Below are positions 1 to 9,613 of a DNA stretch of 64,000 nt, one piece after another. This DNA is from Danxiaibacter flavus. GTDB lineage: Bacteria > Bacteroidota > Bacteroidia > Chitinophagales > Chitinophagaceae. A program made the translations under genes and the position numbers. The stretch spans positions 868,001 through 932,000 of the forward strand of contig NZ_JAULBC010000001.1 in the NCBI RefSeq assembly GCF_041060425.1. Direction: 5' to 3'. The notes under the pieces were generated by a model that was not told the DNA's origin, searched no databases, and worked only from the letters and a program-made list of their open reading frames with translations. Position 1 is the stretch's first letter. Each line of letters starts with the position of its first letter.

Positions 1-848
1 GCGCATTTGATCGTGGTATTACACACTTCGATCTTGCCAATAACTATGGCCCTGAGCCCGGCAGCGCAGAAGAAAATTTTGGTAAGATCCTTCAGAAAGA
101 TTTCGGTGGCAATTTGCGCGATGAGCTGATCATTTCATCCAAGGCGGGCTATTTAATGTGGCCTGGTCCTTATGGTGAATGGGGCTCCAGGAAATATTTG
201 ATCGCAAGCTGTAACCAGAGCTTAAAAAGGATGGGACTTGATTATGTAGATATATTTTATTCCCATCGGCCTGACCCAAACACACCACTTGAAGAAACCA
301 TGATGGCATTGGATTCGATTGTAAGGCAGGGGAAAGCGCTTTATGTCGGCATTTCAAACTATAGGCCCGACGAGGCAATGAGAGCCATTGAAATTTTGCA
401 GGAGTTAGGTACGCCCTGTTTAATACATCAACCTAAGTATTCCATGTTTGAAAGATGGGTGGAAGAAGGGTTGCTGGATGTGCTGGAAGGGCATGGCGTT
501 GGATGTATTCCTTTCTCACCTTTGGCCCAGGGTATGTTAACTGACAGATATCTGAAAGGCATTCCTTCAGATTCCAGGGCTGCAAAATCGCATGGTTATT
601 TAAAAACTGAAGAGATTACAGAAAACAGGTTAAAACAGATTTCCCAACTCAATGATATAGCCGCTAGCCGCGGGCAATCTTTAGCTCAAATGGCGCTGTC
701 ATGGTTGCTCAAAGATCATCGCATTACGTCCGTTCTGATTGGCGCAAGTTCAGTAGCCCAGTTGGATAATAATATTGACGCAATAAGCAATCTTGAGTAT
801 GCTCCTGATGAACTGGAAGCAATCGAGAAGGTATTGAAGATTTCATAG
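1..848 (+). CDS. yghZ: Aldo-keto reductase, YghZ/L-glyceraldehyde 3-phosphate reductase type (5' end missing)
   Basis: The reading frame is open from the first bases (codons begin at base 3), so the gene starts outside the window; the TTG at 114 is internal. The visible ~281 residues follow the YghZ pattern closely: THFDLANNYG with the catalytic Asp and Tyr, SKAGYLMWPGPYG with the catalytic Lys, YVDIFYSHR with the catalytic His, GISNY, FSPLAQG, and SWLLKD..SVLIGAS near the NADPH pocket. Known family members are NADPH-dependent (beta/alpha)8-barrel reductases that reduce L-glyceraldehyde 3-phosphate and other aldehydes such as methylglyoxal in the cytoplasm. About 50 N-terminal residues are missing because of the window edge, not because of a mutation. 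A perfect hairpin at 869-913 follows the stop. Confidence 0.93.
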   Translation, partial: AFDRGITHFDLANNYGPEPGSAEENFGKILQKDFGGNLRDELIISSKAGYLMWPGPYGEWGSRKYLIASCNQSLKRMGLDYVDIFYSHRPDPNTPLEETMMALDSIVRQGKALYVGISNYRPDEAMRAIEILQELGTPCLIHQPKYSMFERWVEEGLLDVLEGHGVGCIPFSPLAQGMLTDRYLKGIPSDSRAAKSHGYLKTEEITENRLKQISQLNDIAASRGQSLAQMALSWLLKDHRITSVLIGASSVAQLDNNIDAISNLEYAPDELEAIEKVLKIS

Positions 849-868
849 ATAAGCAGACAGTACATCAT

Positions 869-913
869 AAACAAATCTGTCCTACACCTCGCAGGTGTAG
901 GACAGATTTGTTT
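869..913. repeat. Perfect 21-bp inverted repeat with 3-nt loop
   Basis: Arms 869-889 and 893-913 are exact reverse complements, with loop CGC at 890-892. The arm core is CTGTCCTACAC. It lies 20 bases after the aldo-keto reductase stop and has a short T run on its 3' side, so it may act as a terminator. The same core (CTGTCCTAC / GTAGGACAG) returns in two hairpins at 1532-1576 and 1610-1654, which suggests a dispersed palindromic repeat rather than a dedicated terminator. Confidence 0.75.
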
Positions 914-1085
914 AGCGAAAACTTGCTATTCAAACAACTGTGCCCTCCGTGAAAAAACTCCCTGTCCTCTGTGGTTAAATATTAGCTCTTTAATGGCCAA
1001 AATCTTTTCTATAGCACAAAACCTTCGCTACCATCATTTTCCCCCGCCTGACTGACGCAGTCGGGCAGGAATTCTCCATTTTCAA

Positions 1086-1478
1086 TTATTTTACAAACTG
1101 CAACAACCACTCCCTCGCCTCCTTATCATCCGTAAAGGACTTCATGGGTATAGGTGGCGGCTTTAGCTTGAACAATATCTTCATGATAAATTGCGCCAGG
1201 CCGGGTTTTGAAACCATGGCCATCGCAGAATAAATATTGGGCAATTGCTCCGTTGAAAATTTCCTTGTTGCTTTATCAGGCACCGGAGAATTTTTCAGGT
1301 AAATCAGCAACGGCACTTTTTTATTGCCGGTTATCCTTTTTACTAATTCTACGTTATTAGAAATATTTTCAACCGTTCTAAGTACACTTTTAGAATAGGA
1401 ATACAATATCCCTTCTTTATCAAGATAGTAATCTGCAATCTCGCCGGGAATAAGCTGAATTTCGGATGGAGGATTCAT
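1086..1478 (-). CDS. STAS/SEC14-like (DUF7793-type) small cytoplasmic protein
   Basis: 130 residues. The chosen start is the ATG at 1476-1478 (Met-Asn-Pro-Pro-Ser). The frame stays open upstream to 1646, but that stretch runs through two hairpin repeats and looks non-coding. The protein shows the pattern of a Bacteroidota family with a SpoIIAA/STAS-like fold: a first strand with DKEGILYSYSK, a segment NVELVKRITGNKKVPLLIYLK, a middle helix with STEQLPNIYSAMAMV, and the C-terminal FTDDKEAREWL typical of the last helix. No catalytic residues are evident. The function of the family is not established. The stop codon starts a TAATTGAAAATGG tail of the kind seen behind the permease genes. Confidence 0.7.
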   Translation of the reverse strand: MNPPSEIQLIPGEIADYYLDKEGILYSYSKSVLRTVENISNNVELVKRITGNKKVPLLIYLKNSPVPDKATRKFSTEQLPNIYSAMAMVSKPGLAQFIMKILFKLKPPPIPMKSFTDDKEAREWLLQFVK

Positions 1479-1531
1479 GAAGTTTATTTGTTGTGAAGGC
1501 AAGATACCGAAGAATGAACTACCGGGCAGGT

Positions 1532-1576
1532 GAAACTTATCTGTCCTACTTTCAAAGTGTAGGACAGATAAGTTTC
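1532..1576. repeat. Palindromic repeat, 18-bp arms
   Basis: Arms 1532-1549 and 1559-1576 are exact reverse complements around a 9-base loop. The core CTGTCCTAC matches the hairpin at 869-913. Confidence 0.7.
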
Positions 1577-1609
1577 TGCAGGAATGCGATACATGCCGCG
1601 TGGATGCTG

Positions 1610-1654
1610 GCTGAAACTTGTCCTGCACTTTCAAAGGGTAGGACAAGTTTCAGC
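1610..1654. repeat. Palindromic repeat, 15-bp arms
   Basis: Arms 1610-1624 and 1640-1654 are exact reverse complements. The arms (GAAACTTGTCCT) and the loop (ACTTTCAAAG) closely resemble the hairpin 34 bases to its left, so the two look like a tandem pair of one family. Confidence 0.7.
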
Positions 1655-1884
1655 TATCTCTTTCCGGCGCGAATACGGACACAAACCGTATCAAAACCGT
1701 ACAGTTTTTTCCAAAGATGTTTATTAACCAATTGATTTTCAAGTCGCTGACCGTCTGGCATTTTCTTAGTTGCGCATCGGCAGTGTAGTGGCATTTGCTA
1801 AAAAGTAAGCTTACGGACCTGTCACTATGCAAAAATTAAAACGTATAACGAGCAACGTATAACTTACATCTAACTTGGCTAGCT

Positions 1885-4239
1885 ATGTTCAGGAATTATT
1901 TCAAAATTGCATGGAGAAATTTGTTCAGGAACAAAGGATTCTCAATAACAAATATTTCGGGCCTTACAATTGGTATGACCTGTACCATTTTTATCATGCT
2001 GTGGGTGCAGGATGAGCTAGGCTACGATAAATTTCACGCCAACTACGGAAATATTTTCCAGGTGATGGCCAACCGCGATTTTAACAACCAGGTATTTACC
2101 GATCCTAATATGGTACTACCACTTGCGGCTTCATTGGAAAAAGATGTTCCGCAGGTAAAACGTGCCGCCGTTGTAACCCACCGATATCCTACTGTTTTCA
2201 CCAACGGGGATGTGATGCTAAAAAAAGATGGCTACACGGTTAGTGAACATTTTTTTGATATGTTCACCTGGAAGTTTATCAAAGGAAATGCGGCATCTGC
2301 TCTGACTGATCCTTCCTCAATTGTGCTTACACAATCCACTGCCAGGGCTTTATTCGGAGATGCAGATCCGATGGGTAAGATGCTTAAGATAGACAATAAC
2401 TCCAATGCAAAAGTTACTGCCGTTGTGGCTGATGTGCCGGGCAATTCAACTTTTCAGTTTGATTATATAAGACCATTCAATTACTCTTCAGACGATGTTA
2501 AGAGAGCAATGGCCAACTGGCAAAGCTCTTCATGGGAAGTGTATGTGCAAACTGACCCGGGAGTGAATATTGCCACACTGGAGCAAAATATCAATAAGGT
2601 TGAAAAGTCACACAATCCCAATGACAAGGTGAGTACGTACTTCACTTTTGCCATGAATAAATGGAGACTTTACAGCGATTTTAAAAATGGCAAAAATGTT
2701 GGCGGGATGATAGAATATGTGCGATTGTTCTCCATCATCGCCGTAATTATTCTGTTGATAGCCTGCGTAAATTTCATGAATCTTTCTACCGCCCGTTCTG
2801 AGAAGAGAGCAAAAGAAGTTGGGGTTAGAAAAACATTGGGATCGGATAAAAGGCAATTAATTATCCAGTTCTTTTTTGAATCAATGATCCTGGCGCTGAT
2901 CGCATTTATTTTTTCCATCATTGCAGTATTTGTGCTATTGCCCGCGTTTAATACAATGGTAGATAAACGTCTTGTGTTAGATCTCACTCAACCTTTGTTC
3001 TGGGCAGGTTCTGTATTAATTATTCTGATCACAGGCATTGTCGCAGGAAGTTATCCCGCATTGTACCTTTCTTCATTTAATCCTGCAAGGGTGCTTAAAG
3101 GAACTTTTCTTCCCGGCAAACAGGCTGTATTGCCAAGGCGCGTGCTTGTAGTAACGCAGTTTGTGATCTCAATTTTACTGATCTCAGCTACGATTATTGT
3201 TTACCAGCAAATTCAACATATAAAGGACAGGAATATTGGTTACAATCCCAATAACCTTATTATGATATCGACTACTGATGATGTGCAAAAGAACTATGAG
3301 GTAATAAAACAGGAGCTGACCCAAACTGGTATGGTGAGCGCTGTTACGCGCACATTGTCTCCGATTACTGATATCTGGTGGAGATCTCCGGGACCTGACT
3401 ACAGCGGAAAACCTGCTGATGCCAATATTATATTTGCCGGCGAAAACACTGATGTTGATTTCACCAAAACAATGGGCATTAAAATGTTGCAGGGGCATGA
3501 CTTCGCAGGTGTTCCGTCTGACTCTGGTGCTGTGCTTCTTAATAAGGCAGCAGTTGAAGCCATGAACATAAAAGATCCGGTGGGCATGCAGTTGCGTTAT
3601 GGCAAGAATTATACGGTTATCGGCGTCGCGGATAATGTAATTATGGGCTCACCGTTTGAACCGGTTGATCCGATGATGATATTCTATAACCCTGCCGGTA
3701 CAGCATCTTTAAGCATCAGGCTGAATGAGTCTGCGCAATTATCCAAAGCTTTACCCGCTATTGAAAATATCTTCAAAAAGTATAATCCTGCAAATCCATT
3801 TGAATACCGGTTTGCCGATAAAGAATTCGCTAAGAAATTTATTACCGAAGATCTGATCAGTAAGATCACCAACATTTTTGCGGGACTGGCCATATTTATC
3901 TGTTGTATCGGCCTGGCGGGACTGGCATCATTCACTATAGAAAAACGCATCCGCGAAATTGGCATCCGCAAAGTATTAGGTGCCAGTGTGCAACAATTGT
4001 TAATGCTGATCTCAAGAGAATTTTTGAAACTGGTATTGATTGCGTTCGTCATTGCCGCACCGTTAACCTGGTGGTTGATGAATAACTGGCTTGAAAAATA
4101 CACGTTCCGCATTAATATAAATGTCTGGCTGCTGGGTATTGTAGGCTTGCTGGTATTGTTACTTACATTGGTTGTGGTAAGTCTTAATACTTTGAGAGCG
4201 GCGGTAGCGAATCCGGTTAAAAGCTTGCGGACAGAATAA
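1885..4239 (+). CDS. ABC transporter permease, tandem MacB-like/FtsX type (P1)
   Basis: 784 residues. Layout: N-terminal helix ~20-42; periplasmic MacB-like domain ~45-277; helices ~279-300, 327-352 and 370-392; helix ~412-435 that opens the second half; second periplasmic domain ~440-660; helices ~668-690, 720-742 and 755-777. After the second helix is the cytoplasmic coupling motif KEVGVRKTLG, and in the second half its copy REIGIRKVLGAS; the chain ends ANPVKSLRTE. This is the duplicated FtsX architecture of MacB/LolE-like permeases, which use ATP hydrolysis by a separate or fused ATPase to do work in the periplasm rather than move solutes through the membrane. No nucleotide-binding domain is present. 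It shares RLYSDFKNG before the second helix with P13. The substrate is unknown. First of thirteen paralogues. Confidence 0.93.
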   Translation: MFRNYFKIAWRNLFRNKGFSITNISGLTIGMTCTIFIMLWVQDELGYDKFHANYGNIFQVMANRDFNNQVFTDPNMVLPLAASLEKDVPQVKRAAVVTHRYPTVFTNGDVMLKKDGYTVSEHFFDMFTWKFIKGNAASALTDPSSIVLTQSTARALFGDADPMGKMLKIDNNSNAKVTAVVADVPGNSTFQFDYIRPFNYSSDDVKRAMANWQSSSWEVYVQTDPGVNIATLEQNINKVEKSHNPNDKVSTYFTFAMNKWRLYSDFKNGKNVGGMIEYVRLFSIIAVIILLIACVNFMNLSTARSEKRAKEVGVRKTLGSDKRQLIIQFFFESMILALIAFIFSIIAVFVLLPAFNTMVDKRLVLDLTQPLFWAGSVLIILITGIVAGSYPALYLSSFNPARVLKGTFLPGKQAVLPRRVLVVTQFVISILLISATIIVYQQIQHIKDRNIGYNPNNLIMISTTDDVQKNYEVIKQELTQTGMVSAVTRTLSPITDIWWRSPGPDYSGKPADANIIFAGENTDVDFTKTMGIKMLQGHDFAGVPSDSGAVLLNKAAVEAMNIKDPVGMQLRYGKNYTVIGVADNVIMGSPFEPVDPMMIFYNPAGTASLSIRLNESAQLSKALPAIENIFKKYNPANPFEYRFADKEFAKKFITEDLISKITNIFAGLAIFICCIGLAGLASFTIEKRIREIGIRKVLGASVQQLLMLISREFLKLVLIAFVIAAPLTWWLMNNWLEKYTFRININVWLLGIVGLLVLLLTLVVVSLNTLRAAVANPVKSLRTE

Positions 4240-4387
4240 TTGACAATTGACAATTGAAAATGGACAATGAATTTGGCAGTTAAAGATCGATGAGCGTGCC
4301 AGCATTAGCGTACTTCGTACTTCGTAATTCGTACTTGGAAAGTCCCAACTTACCAATAAAAATTATTGATAAGTAAAATTGAATTTT
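4240..4387. repeat. Stop-linked AATTGAC tail and CGTACTT repeat between P1 and P2
   Basis: The P1 stop opens a run of AATTGAC/AATTGAAAATGG words (4237-4270). At 4310-4336 is a short run of (T)ACTTCGT words, also seen at about 57758-57780 and 57914-57940. No gene is visible. Confidence 0.65.
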
Positions 4388-6802
4388 ATGTTGAAGAACT
4401 ATTTAAAAATTGCCTGGAGAAATCTGCTAAAGAATAAGGCATTTTCTTTCATTAACATAATGGGACTGGCCATTGGTATTTCTGTGTGTTTTATCATTAT
4501 GCTTTTTGTGCAGAATGAGCTGAGTTACGACCGGTTTAATGAGAAGGCCGACAGAATGTTCAGGATTGTTTTCAAAGCGGATATTAACGGCGGTAAGATA
4601 AATGAAAGCAATGTGATGCCTCCCGTTGCCGGGGCTTTGATAAATGATTATCCTGAAGTTGAGCAGGTAACAAGGCTGCAGGCAAGTGGTCAGCCAAAAG
4701 TTACTTATAATGATAAGGTCTTTAAAGAAGGACAACTGGCATTGGTTGATGCCAATTTCTTCAATGTGTTTACCATTCCGTTTGTAAAGGGCGATCTCAA
4801 AACGGCGTTGACTGAACCTAATACAGTTGTGATTACAAAAGCGTTTTCGCACAAATATTTTGGTAATGAGGAGCCTTTGGGAAAATTGATCAGCATTAAT
4901 AACAATAATACGCTGTGCAAAGTAACCGGGGTTATTGATCAGATTCCGGTTAATTCACATTTTCATTTTGATCTCTTTGTTTCAATGGCAAGTTTACCGT
5001 CGGCTAAATCTCAAAGCTGGATGGAGTCGGGCTTCTTTACTTACCTGGTGCTGAAGAAGGATTATGATTACAAAAAGCTGGAAGCAAAGTTGCCCAATAT
5101 GGTTGAAAAATATATGGGGCCGCAAATTCAACAGGCAATGGGCTTGAGTCTTGCGCAGTTCCGGACTAAGGGAAATCAATTAGGTTTTGAGTTACAGCCA
5201 CTAACGGACATCCATTTGCATTCTCACAGCAATTTTGAATTTGAACCGGGAGGAGATATACGATACATCTACATTTTCGGCGTAGTAGCCATTTTCATGT
5301 TGCTTATTGCCTGCATTAATTTTATCAATCTCTCTACTGCAAGCGCTTCAAAAAGAGCGAAAGAAGTTGGCGTAAGAAAAGTCATGGGCTCAGACAGATG
5401 GGATCTGATAAAACAATTCTTGTTAGAGTCCGCGTTGATCACATTTTTGGCGCTGATAATTTCTGTTGTACTTGTGCGCCTTGCTTTACCGGTATTCAAT
5501 ACACTATCTGGTAAAGACTTAACATTGGGGTTCAGCTTGCAACGCCTTGCCGGTATTGTTGGCATCGGTCTGGGTGTAAGCGTTTTGGCGGGCATGTATC
5601 CAGCGTTTTTTCTTTCTTCATTCAGACCCATAGCTACGCTTAAGGGTAAACTGAGTGCAAGCACAAATACGTATGGGTTAAGAAGCGGTCTGGTAGTATT
5701 TCAGTTCTTTATTTCAGTTTGCCTGATCACAGGCACAATCGTGGTGTATCAGCAAATGAAATATATCCAAAACAAAAAACTTGGTTACGATAAGGATCAG
5801 TTACTGGTGCTTTCAAATAGCCAGGTATTAGGAAAAAATGAAACTGTTTTCAGGGATCAGTTGCTGCGCGATTCGCGTGTAGCGGATGCGACGATTTCAG
5901 GTTACAAACCCGCTGGGCCAAGCTATAATAATAATGCGCTTGCCTATCCGGAAGGAAAGGATAATGCAATAATGAAAACGCTGGAATACAAGATCGACGA
6001 ACACTATATTCCAACCTTCGGTATGAAGATGGCGGCTGGCAGAAATTTCTCGCCTGAGTTTGGGACAGACTCAGCGGCCATGATCATTAATGAAACCGCC
6101 GCAAAAGCATTTGGTTGGGGAAATGATGCCATAGGCAAGCGGATCATTCGTGAAAACAGCGACCATGGAAAAAACTTTGCTTATACAGTAGTAGGCGTTG
6201 TGAAGGATTTTCATTTTAAATCTCTTCATGAGGCAATAACGCCATTGTTGATGGTGCTCCATCCTGAATCCGGAATTGTAGTGAAAGTGAAAACAAAAGA
6301 TATTCCTGGATTACTTGCTGCAATGAAAACGCAGTGGGCCGCTTTTGGTCCGGAAGAACCTCTTGCCTATGATTTTATGGATGAATTGTATAGTGCCACA
6401 TATACTGCTGAACAAAAGACAGGCCGGATCCTTAACATATTTGCAGTGCTTACCGTATTTGTCGCATGCATGGGATTGTTTGGCCTGGTTACATACACTG
6501 CAGAACAGCGCGCAAAAGAAATAGGCATCAGAAAAATACTGGGTGCAAGTGTAACACAGGTAACAACCATGCTGTCAAAGGAGTTTTTAAGATTGGTGTT
6601 GATCAGTTGCATAGTGGCATTCCCGTTATCCTACTGGGCCATGACGAAATGGTTGCAGGACTTTGCATACAGGATCCATATTTCCTGGCTGGTATTTGTT
6701 ATTGCAGGATTGGCAGCAATTATGATAGCTCTGGTTACGATAAGTTTTCAGGCTATCAAAGCGGCGATTGCAAATCCGGTAAAAAGCCTGCGCACTGAAT
6801 AA
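4388..6802 (+). CDS. ABC transporter permease, tandem MacB-like/FtsX type (P2)
   Basis: 804 residues from the ATG at 4388, where Met-Leu-Lys-Asn-Tyr lines up with the other family members; an in-frame TTG at 4379 would add three residues and is less likely. Coupling motifs are KEVGVRKVMGSDR (from ~residue 325) and KEIGIRKILGASV (~710). The first periplasmic domain carries a histidine-rich HLHSHSN just before the second membrane helix, which the other copies lack. It ends ANPVKSLRTE. It is one of two permeases without a repeat tail: a glyoxalase-fold gene follows after only 16 bases, so the two are probably cotranscribed. Confidence 0.93.
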   Translation: MLKNYLKIAWRNLLKNKAFSFINIMGLAIGISVCFIIMLFVQNELSYDRFNEKADRMFRIVFKADINGGKINESNVMPPVAGALINDYPEVEQVTRLQASGQPKVTYNDKVFKEGQLALVDANFFNVFTIPFVKGDLKTALTEPNTVVITKAFSHKYFGNEEPLGKLISINNNNTLCKVTGVIDQIPVNSHFHFDLFVSMASLPSAKSQSWMESGFFTYLVLKKDYDYKKLEAKLPNMVEKYMGPQIQQAMGLSLAQFRTKGNQLGFELQPLTDIHLHSHSNFEFEPGGDIRYIYIFGVVAIFMLLIACINFINLSTASASKRAKEVGVRKVMGSDRWDLIKQFLLESALITFLALIISVVLVRLALPVFNTLSGKDLTLGFSLQRLAGIVGIGLGVSVLAGMYPAFFLSSFRPIATLKGKLSASTNTYGLRSGLVVFQFFISVCLITGTIVVYQQMKYIQNKKLGYDKDQLLVLSNSQVLGKNETVFRDQLLRDSRVADATISGYKPAGPSYNNNALAYPEGKDNAIMKTLEYKIDEHYIPTFGMKMAAGRNFSPEFGTDSAAMIINETAAKAFGWGNDAIGKRIIRENSDHGKNFAYTVVGVVKDFHFKSLHEAITPLLMVLHPESGIVVKVKTKDIPGLLAAMKTQWAAFGPEEPLAYDFMDELYSATYTAEQKTGRILNIFAVLTVFVACMGLFGLVTYTAEQRAKEIGIRKILGASVTQVTTMLSKEFLRLVLISCIVAFPLSYWAMTKWLQDFAYRIHISWLVFVIAGLAAIMIALVTISFQAIKAAIANPVKSLRTE

Positions 6803-6818
6803 CATACGATAAAAAGCA

Positions 6819-7181
6819 ATGCAAATGAAACTGGAAAAAAGCATTACGATCCTTTATTCAAGAAACATATCCTCCAGTATTGCTTATTATACGGATAAGC
6901 TTGGCTTTACAGATAAATGGGAATGGGACAGCCCTGCAACATTCGGAGGAATATCGCGGGATGACGTGGAAATATTTTTCTGCAAGGAAGGACAAGGACA
7001 TCCCGGAACATGGCTTGCAATTGTAGTGGATAGCGTTGATGAGTATTATGAAAGTATCAGGGATAAGGGGGCAAAGATCATTGCCCTGCCAGAAGATAAA
7101 GAATGGAATATGAGAGAAATGTTGATTGAAGATCCTGATGGGCATATAATCCGGATTGGTAACCGTATTAACTGTGATTAA
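6819..7181 (+). CDS. VOC/glyoxalase-fold protein, bleomycin-resistance-like
   Basis: 120 residues with the two beta-alpha-beta-beta-beta modules of the vicinal oxygen chelate superfamily. The first module has SITILYSRNISSSIAYYTDK and KLGF; the second has WLAIVVDSVDEYYESI, then REMLIEDPDGHIIRIG, which is the usual C-terminal strand pair of bleomycin-binding proteins. Members either bind drugs without catalysis or are metal-dependent lyases or dioxygenases. No complete set of metal ligands can be assigned by eye, so the specific activity is open. Met-Gln-Met gives two possible starts (6819, 6825). It sits 16 bases after P2 and 38 before P3, and is the only non-permease gene in the array. Confidence 0.85.
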   Translation: MQMKLEKSITILYSRNISSSIAYYTDKLGFTDKWEWDSPATFGGISRDDVEIFFCKEGQGHPGTWLAIVVDSVDEYYESIRDKGAKIIALPEDKEWNMREMLIEDPDGHIIRIGNRINCD

Positions 7182-7219
7182 AATATTATTTGTATTGTTG
7201 AAAACATTAAATGCATCTC

Positions 7220-9613
7220 ATGTTAATTTCTTTTTTTAAGACAACATTCCGAAACCTGCGCAAAAATAAAATATACAGCATTCTGAATATTTTGGGATTG
7301 GCTATAGGTATTGCGTGTGCGGCACTCATTTTTTTATGGGTAGAGGATGAAGTGAACTGGGATAACGTACATCTGAAAAAAGACAACATTTACTATGTAA
7401 GAGAAAATCAAAAATACGATTCCTATACAGCAACTTTCAGTTCTACACCGGGCCTGCTTGGTCCGGCAATTCAGGAAGAAATTCCAGGTATTGAAAATAC
7501 CTGCCGCACCCTGGAAGATACGAGATCACTGCTTTTTACAGTTAACGATAAGCCGGTTTATGCGAGCGGAAAATATGTAGAAGCTTCATTCTTCGATATG
7601 TTTACGTTCCCTTTTGTTGAGGGTAATGCAAAAACAGCATTCTCTCAGTTGTATTCATTGGTGATTACGGAGAAAGCTGCTAAGAAATTTTTTGGTGAGG
7701 ATCATAATGTTGTGGGGAAGACAATACGCGTTGACAATAAACAGGATTATGTTGTAAGCGGTGTGTTGAAGGACATTCCTGAAAATTCTTCCCTGCAGTT
7801 TGAATGGTTATCGCCTTTCAAAATTTATTTTGATCAAAGTCCGTGGCTTAAGGAATGGAACAGTAACTCATTAAGCACTTATGTACAGCTTAAGCCGGGC
7901 GTGGATACTGCATCCGTAAATAAACAGCTGTATAATTTTATTCAAAAAAGAGAACCGTTGGCAATTGCACGACCCTTCTTGTTTAGTATGAAAGATTGGA
8001 AATTGCGCGACGAATTTGATGGAGGTAAACAAACAGGCGGTGGCGGTATTGTGTATGTTCGCTTGTTCTCTATCATTGCCTGGATCATTTTGTTCATTGC
8101 TTGTATCAACTTTATGAACCTTGCCACAGCAAGAAGTGAAAAACGTGCAAGAGAAGTAGGTGTAAAGAAAGTGCTTGGTGCGGGAAAGAGAAGATTGGTG
8201 CTGCAATTTATTGGTGAAGCTGTTTTTATGGCGATGATTGCTGCAGTCTTTGCATTGATAATTATCTCTCTGGCTTTGCCTGCCTTCAACACACTTGTGC
8301 AGAAAAATTTGTCGCCCGGGTTTGATAATGTGTACCACATAATCATCCTCTTGTTAATAACACTGGTCTGCGGACTTGTTGCAGGTAGTTACCCCTCCTT
8401 GTATTTGTCATCATTCAATCCGGTTGCTGTACTAAAGGGTTTTAAATTGAAGAACAGTAGCGCCGCATATATCCGTAAAGGGCTTGTGATTGTACAATTC
8501 AGTGTGAGTATTATTCTCATTATAAGTACCATAATCATTTACCAGCAGATCCAGCATGTAAAAAGCCGCGACCTTGGGTTCAATAAGAACAACCTGATTG
8601 CGATAGATGTGGTTGGCGATATGGCGAAGAACTACAGCGTGATTAAAGAAGATTTAATGACTTCGGGTTTGATACAGGATGTCGCCTTGTCAGATCATCC
8701 AACAATTTATGGCGGCAATAATACCAATGGTTTTGCATGGGAAGGAAAATCCAGGGATAATAAGATCCTTATTTCTAACCGCGGTGTAAGCCCGGGATTT
8801 TTTTCAACCTCCGGGATGACAATGCTGGAAGGAAGAGATTTTCGTGAGACAGATTCCATGAACCTGGATAGCAGGAAAATTGTTACAAATGTTATCATAA
8901 CTGAATCTATGGCCCACCTGATGGGTAAAGGAAGCGCCATTGGAAAAATAATTTACAACCAGGATGATACAACGTTGCATGCAACGGTAATCGGCGTAGT
9001 GAAGGATTATGTGTATGGTTATATGTACGGCAAGCCGGACCCTGTTGCTTTTTTCTGTACACCACCGCGGGGCGAATCCGTTATGTATGTTCGTATTAAG
9101 CGGCAAAGTGGTTCTGGTACTGCACTACGCAAGATAGAGTCTGTAATGAAAAAGTATAATCCGGCTTATCCTTTCAGCTACACATTTGTTGATGATCAAT
9201 TCAACAACCTGTTTTTGAATGAGGCGTTGATTAGCAAGTTATCCCGCGTATTTGCAACGCTTGCAATTATTATTTCCTGCCTCGGCCTGTTTGGTCTTGC
9301 TGCCTACACTGCTGAAAGACGAACAAAAGAAATTGGCGTTCGAAAAGTGCTTGGCGCAAGCGTGTCCGGTATAGCTGGGTTGTTATCAAAAGAGTTTATT
9401 AAGCTGGTAGTGCTTTCCTGCCTGGTGGCTTTTCCGCTTGCCTGGTGGATCATGCATAGTTGGCTGCAAAACTATCCGTATAGAATAGAAATAGACTTAT
9501 GGGTATTTGCTGTTGCCGGTATAGCAGCTATTGTTATATCTCTGGCCACTATTAGCTTCCAGGCGGTAAAGGCCGCGATAGCGAATCCGGTGAAAAGCCT
9601 GAGGACGGAATAA
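7220..9613 (+). CDS. ABC transporter permease, tandem MacB-like/FtsX type (P3)
   Basis: 797 residues if the second Met is used, so that MLISFFKTTFRN lines up with MLKNYFKTAWRN elsewhere; the ATG at 7211 would add three residues. Motifs are EVGVKKVLGAG (~312) and KEIGVRKVLGASV. The nearest relative in the array is P8: both have GIACAA followed by IFLWVEDEV in the first helix, EIPGI in the first periplasmic domain, and IQHVKSRD after the fifth helix. The two are separated by four other permeases. The stop codon begins a long AATGTGCGA tail. Confidence 0.92.
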   Translation: MLISFFKTTFRNLRKNKIYSILNILGLAIGIACAALIFLWVEDEVNWDNVHLKKDNIYYVRENQKYDSYTATFSSTPGLLGPAIQEEIPGIENTCRTLEDTRSLLFTVNDKPVYASGKYVEASFFDMFTFPFVEGNAKTAFSQLYSLVITEKAAKKFFGEDHNVVGKTIRVDNKQDYVVSGVLKDIPENSSLQFEWLSPFKIYFDQSPWLKEWNSNSLSTYVQLKPGVDTASVNKQLYNFIQKREPLAIARPFLFSMKDWKLRDEFDGGKQTGGGGIVYVRLFSIIAWIILFIACINFMNLATARSEKRAREVGVKKVLGAGKRRLVLQFIGEAVFMAMIAAVFALIIISLALPAFNTLVQKNLSPGFDNVYHIIILLLITLVCGLVAGSYPSLYLSSFNPVAVLKGFKLKNSSAAYIRKGLVIVQFSVSIILIISTIIIYQQIQHVKSRDLGFNKNNLIAIDVVGDMAKNYSVIKEDLMTSGLIQDVALSDHPTIYGGNNTNGFAWEGKSRDNKILISNRGVSPGFFSTSGMTMLEGRDFRETDSMNLDSRKIVTNVIITESMAHLMGKGSAIGKIIYNQDDTTLHATVIGVVKDYVYGYMYGKPDPVAFFCTPPRGESVMYVRIKRQSGSGTALRKIESVMKKYNPAYPFSYTFVDDQFNNLFLNEALISKLSRVFATLAIIISCLGLFGLAAYTAERRTKEIGVRKVLGASVSGIAGLLSKEFIKLVVLSCLVAFPLAWWIMHSWLQNYPYRIEIDLWVFAVAGIAAIVISLATISFQAVKAAIANPVKSLRTE

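Larger units (their letters stand above)
1479..1884. other. Gene-free spacer with hairpin repeats and a short-period leader
   Basis: This 406-base spacer between divergent genes holds two palindromic repeats (1532-1576, 1610-1654). Just before the first permease is a short-period leader around 1840-1870 made of ACGTATAAC-like words. I see no convincing ORF; the open frames on both strands cross the hairpins. Confidence 0.6.

Noticed and set aside
1479..1646. N-terminal extension of the DUF7793-type protein
   Set aside because: The extension reads through two hairpin repeats and does not fit the family length of about 130 residues.
1744..1785. Sigma-54 site before P1 (TGGCATTTTCTTAGTTGC)
   Set aside because: The distance between the GG and GC elements is 13 bases instead of 10.
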